From Myrmaecium sp. VS I D KN 1 (lineage: Eukaryota; Ascomycota; Dothideomycetes; Valsariales; Valsariaceae), in NCBI GenBank assembly GCA_019775845.1, contig JADQAV010000046.1:186001-250000 (forward strand): DNA of 64,000 nucleotides, given 5' to 3'. The number at the start of each line of letters is the position of its first letter. Position 1 is the stretch's first letter. Below are positions 60,201 through 64,000 of this stretch, one piece after another. The notes under the pieces are model-generated. The model searched no databases. It was not told the origin of the DNA and saw nothing but the letters and a program-made list of their open reading frames with translations. Made by a program: the position numbers and the translations under genes.

Positions 60201-61269
60201 TTAGAAGACTTCCTCCGTCACTCGTTTCCCAAACCAGTTCGACAGCTCGTCGCCGGCGTCGCCCTCCTTATCAGTGGCGGCCAGAAAGAAATCCGTCATC
60301 TTCATCCCGTCCTCCTCCTCCACATCCGGCCACTCTACTTTAAGCGGCGCATTCTTCGACTCCAGCAGATCCTTGGCCGTGCCCCAGCTGAACCGGCACT
60401 CCGGACCCCAACCGAACACCGGGTCCATATTCTTCTTCAACCACGTCGAGCACCTCGCGTCCGAGGGGTATCCGGAGCCCCACCCCGCCGGCGCATCTCC
60501 TTCCGCGACGTCTTGGGAGCGAGTGTACGCTTCGTAACACACATCCAACGCCGCATCCCTCGTGACCTTGGCGCACACCGACGCCGCCGACACGCACGGA
60601 TACAGCGAGTCGGCCTTCTTAGCCACCGTGATCTGGGCCGTAGGAAAGATCTTCTCCAGCTTCTTCTGATACACCTGCGGGCTGCCGATGGTGTCGATGT
60701 AAATCTCCTTCACGTTGACGCCCCGGGCGAACACCTCCTTAATCAGCTCGATCGTCGCGTCCATCGCTTGGGCGTTGAGGTTGTACGTCCCAGCCGGCTT
60801 GAGCATGCCCGCGGAGATGTCGCGGGCGGACATGACTTTCGTTGCCCAGCCGCAGGAGCGGTAGAGGTCCGAGGAGGGGTCGCAGAGGGTCTCCATCAGC
60901 GCGGAGCGCACGGCGGGATTGAGCACTTTGGAGTCGTCGAAGTGGTGTGTCTCGGCGAGGAGGGAGCGATGCTCGGTGAGAGGCAGGTATAGGAGAGCGT
61001 ACACCATAGGGCCTGGCGGATGTTTAGTTGTTGGTGAAGTATAGGAGAAGATCAGAAGAAGTACCAAGCACCGGGCCTCTCCCTGCTTCGTCGACACCGA
61101 GCACGCATTCTGTGGACATGTCCTTCACCAATTTCTCCGGAATCGGGGAGTAATGCGCGTACGATTCGCCCACCAAGATCTGCTCACGACGAACGGAGGG
61201 TGCCATGAAGACCTCCTCCGGAGGCGTCTCCATCTCAATGTCTTGGGACTCGATCTGTGCGTCTTCCAT
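60201..61269 (-). CDS. RNH201: Ribonuclease H2 catalytic subunit A
   Basis: Removes ribonucleotides from DNA and RNA:DNA hybrids as the catalytic subunit of the nuclear heterotrimeric RNase H2. Exon 1 starts MEDAQIESQDIEMETPPEEV (61267-61269) and ends within the active-site motif CVLGVDEAGRGPVLG. A single intron (about 61010-61063) joins it to PMVYALLYLPLTEHRSLLAE. Further family motifs are FDDSKVLNPAVRSALMETL, GTYNLNAQAMDATIELIKEV, EIYIDTIGSPQVYQKKLEKI (catalytic Asp) and SLYPCVSAASVCAKVTRDAA (catalytic Asp). GWGSGYPSDARCSTWLKKNM and FGWGPECRFSWGTAKDLL are the conserved C-terminal elements. It ends SNWFGKRVTEEVF. The length of about 350 residues is normal. Confidence 0.95.
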
Positions 61270-61795
61270 CGTCGCTGTGGTGGGCTCGGCGAGTTCTTCG
61301 TTGCGTGAGGGCGTGATTTATGGAACAAGGTGGGAGACGCGTCGAGTCTCTGGAAGTCGCGTCCGGAACCATTAAACTGCTCGCTTAGATTTCTTATCGC
61401 AATGTCACCGCGCGCTAGCGGATTGCGCACCTAAGCGAGAGTCCATGAGACAGACGTACTCCGTGCTGTCCTGACTTTCTACTTTTCGTATCAAATCGAT
61501 TTCCGGGTAAAAGGACCACCAATACGCGTGTACACGTGTGTAGAGCGGTTGGTGCAGGGTTCGCTTGACTATAGATGATCACAAGGCTGAAGAAGCCAGA
61601 CTGTGAGACCATGTCTTGCCTACCACTCATTGTTCATTGTGTGAATTGACTTCAAATGGGTGAATTCCGCCATGCCTCAGGAAACGCTAGACTGCCTGTC
61701 ACCCCGATTGATCCTTGATCTCCTAGATATACAGATCACAAGCAGCCGTACACAGCAGTAAGCACTGCGGAACAGCAAGCAACATGATCTCCCAC
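61270..61795. other. Intergenic region
   Basis: The RNase H2A promoter side and the 3' flank of the next minus-strand gene. I see no gene or clear motif. Confidence 0.4.
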
Positions 61796-62479
61796 TCATC
61801 TTGGGCCCCTCTTAATGTCCGGAATTACAGCGATCTCATCTGCCTCGCCGTCTTCACCCTTACCCTTACCCTTACAACGACGCGTGCTGCTAACCTTTCC
61901 AACCCTACCATCACCCATCACCCGCTTTCCCGAGCTCGCCCGCCCTCCACTATCCACTGTTCCGTCCAGGACCGCAATAGCATCCTTGTAGCAGGTGGAG
62001 TCCACATTCATATCCAACCACAGCAACCTCCTCTGCACCATCGCCAGCGTGAGCACGTGCGGCTCGAGATCGGGAAACTGGACACGGAGCTGGAGGCAGA
62101 TGCCTTGCAGAGGAATGTCGTCGGCGTCGAGAGCGCAAATGAAGCGGTCGTGCTGGTGGTTCCAGATGTGCGGGAGGGTGTGGGTGCGGTTGACGTCAGG
62201 CCATTGTGAGTTTGCCAGAGGGATGCCGTTGCCAGTATAGATAGCAAGGGGGAGCAAAGTCTCTGGTGCAGCGACGGGCACGAGTGGGGCGAGTACGACG
62301 GCTTTTGCTGGCGTGATGGGTGAATCGCCTTCACTGGCGACTTTCTGACGGGCTAGCTTGGACTTGAAGCGCAGGATACCAGGAATCTTGCGGGCTGGCT
62401 GTGCGCTGCTGGGACGGTTGAGATCTCTGCATTGATGTGAGTACCTGATCAGAGAGCTCCGGATGTTCGACAGACCCAT
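61796..62479 (-). CDS. Uncharacterised fungal protein with helix-turn-helix-like segment
   Basis: A 227-residue frame with its stop at 61796-61798. Its centre, PHIWNHQHDRFICALDADDI, then GICLQLRVQFPDLEPHVLTL and AMVQRRLLWLDMNVDSTCYK, resembles a compact three-helix (Myb/SANT-like) unit seen in many small fungal proteins of the form W..EHDRAICVLDARNY...LTP.MIDKRLR.LD. This suggests DNA binding or chromatin association, but no function is known to me. The preceding PLAIYTGNGIPLANSQWPDV is also protein-like. The C-terminal tail is basic (RRCKGKGKGED), coming from CCCTTA-type repeats. The start at 62479 is uncertain. A different frame just upstream (MLPRKPALDTSLSQTETTHG, 62534) also looks protein-like and could be an alternative first exon. 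Confidence 0.65.
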   Translation of the reverse strand: MGLSNIRSSLIRYSHQCRDLNRPSSAQPARKIPGILRFKSKLARQKVASEGDSPITPAKAVVLAPLVPVAAPETLLPLAIYTGNGIPLANSQWPDVNRTHTLPHIWNHQHDRFICALDADDIPLQGICLQLRVQFPDLEPHVLTLAMVQRRLLWLDMNVDSTCYKDAIAVLDGTVDSGGRASSGKRVMGDGRVGKVSSTRRCKGKGKGEDGEADEIAVIPDIKRGPR

Positions 62480-63348
62480 GGGTAGTCTCGGTTTGAGATA
62501 GCGAAGTGTCCAGGGCTGGCTTTCGAGGAAGCATGTCAGTCTCTCAAGGTCTTCGACTGCTCCCTCCAGTTGACCTTCATTGTTGCCTTACTAATTTGCC
62601 AGCTGCACTGCCGCGATCCGCCTTGCCCAGCGATTCAGATTTGGGATCTTCAGGTCGGGCTTCAGCATCCGCCCGCTTGCCGTGATATAGACCCTTCCAC
62701 ATCTTGTCGAGGCTGCGTGAAAGTGCTTAACATCTATATCAGCAAAAGATTAGTTGCGCATAGGGGATTCTCTGCTTGAAATATGCAAGAATGCCAGGCA
62801 TGTGGTGCGGCGCGTGTGAAGCCTTCCTGACGTGGGTAGAATTCCTTGGTCGGGAAGCTGTGCAGCCTCCTCTTGTACCTGCCTTACTCGATTCTGCGGC
62901 AAATGCAAGCCGGGATACCTATTGAGGCCATTTTCGGTGGGACAACAACAACATACCAGTTAAGGTACCATGGCCAACAGTACCGGATGGCATTGTATGC
63001 GGCAATGATAGAGAACGAAAGAAATGACGATATTCGGCCTGAGGTTTATCATGCGTGCATTGATCCCTGCATTTCACATCACATCTCTAATAGATGTCGG
63101 TATGAGGAAACAGACGCAGAAGCGCAGAAAATATAGTTACAGTGAAAGCAAATGACCCGAAAATGTGCAGATACCGTATGCGCACATTCTTGCTTCTGCC
63201 CCTGTAGCAAAGACTTTTTTGTCGTTCTTACCCGATCATTCCATATATTCGTAGCATGCGGCGCCAAATAAGATCCTCAAATCCAAATGGAAATACCGCC
63301 ACGATCCCGTCCGTCGTGCTCATTCGCTATTAAAACACTGCTACAAGT
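62480..63348. other. Intergenic region
   Basis: Upstream of the HTH-like gene and downstream of adenylate kinase, both on the minus strand. No gene is supported apart from a possible alternative first exon near 62480-62534. Confidence 0.4.

Positions 63349-64000
<652 letters not shown>

Noticed and set aside
61850-61880. Telomere-like CCCTTA repeats
   Set aside because: There are only three or four copies, internal to a coding frame (Lys-Gly codons) and not the fungal TTAGGG order. It is not a telomere.

Overview
This window is nuclear DNA of a filamentous ascomycete (Pezizomycotina). Most genes carry several short introns of about 50-100 nt with GT(A/G)NGT donors and CTAAC/CTGAC branch sites. 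The gene set matches the conserved core of that group: a mitochondrial citrate/oxoglutarate carrier, a cytosolic-type carnitine acetyltransferase, a Seb1/Nrd1 termination factor, Abp2, TRAPP Trs120 and a DUF3684 protein. Intergenic DNA is rich in microsatellites and GTACCTAGTACC-like words. I cannot fix the genus. I see no transposon, virus-derived element, CRISPR array, rRNA, convincing tRNA or secondary-metabolite cluster. Two NN gaps flanked by G or G/C homopolymers (about 3993-4036 and 19802-19824) are assembly joins.

Layout. 1-6 kb: the 3' end of an unknown membrane protein, then YHM2 and mitochondrial citrate synthase in tandem on the minus strand. 7.7-18.5 kb: Seb1/Nrd1-like CID-RRM protein, LOG-family phosphoribohydrolase, CLPTM1-family membrane protein and a SPATA20/YyaL-like DUF255 protein. 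19.6-29 kb: carnitine acetyltransferase, Rad57-like recombinase, a Gfo/Idh/MocA oxidoreductase and a peroxisomal adenine nucleotide carrier. 30.5-43.3 kb: Abp2-like protein, a Pex39-like protein with a KPWE motif, Scd6/LSM14 and Trs120. 44-49.4 kb: a single-exon 1,785-residue GHKL-ATPase (DUF3684) protein with an HExxH motif near its C-terminus. 50-64 kb: ATP synthase beta, glycogen branching enzyme, mitochondrial ClpX, RNase H2 subunit A, a small fungal protein with a helix-turn-helix-like segment, and the 3' part of adenylate kinase.

How they fit together. Several genes bear on acetyl-CoA and energy traffic between organelles: citrate synthesis and export (citrate synthase, YHM2), acetylcarnitine formation (carnitine acetyltransferase), ATP entry into peroxisomes (Ant1-like), PTS2 import (Pex39-like), ATP synthesis (Atp2) and adenylate balance (Adk1). 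Each gene appears to have its own promoter, so this is a neighbourhood of related housekeeping genes and not an operon-like cluster. The most unusual items are the DUF3684 protein with its HExxH-x5-H-x3-HE motif, the Pex39-like gene, the retained ClpP-docking loop of ClpX, and a start-less reading frame beside the RNase H2A gene. Splice sites were placed by eye from reading-frame continuity and family knowledge.
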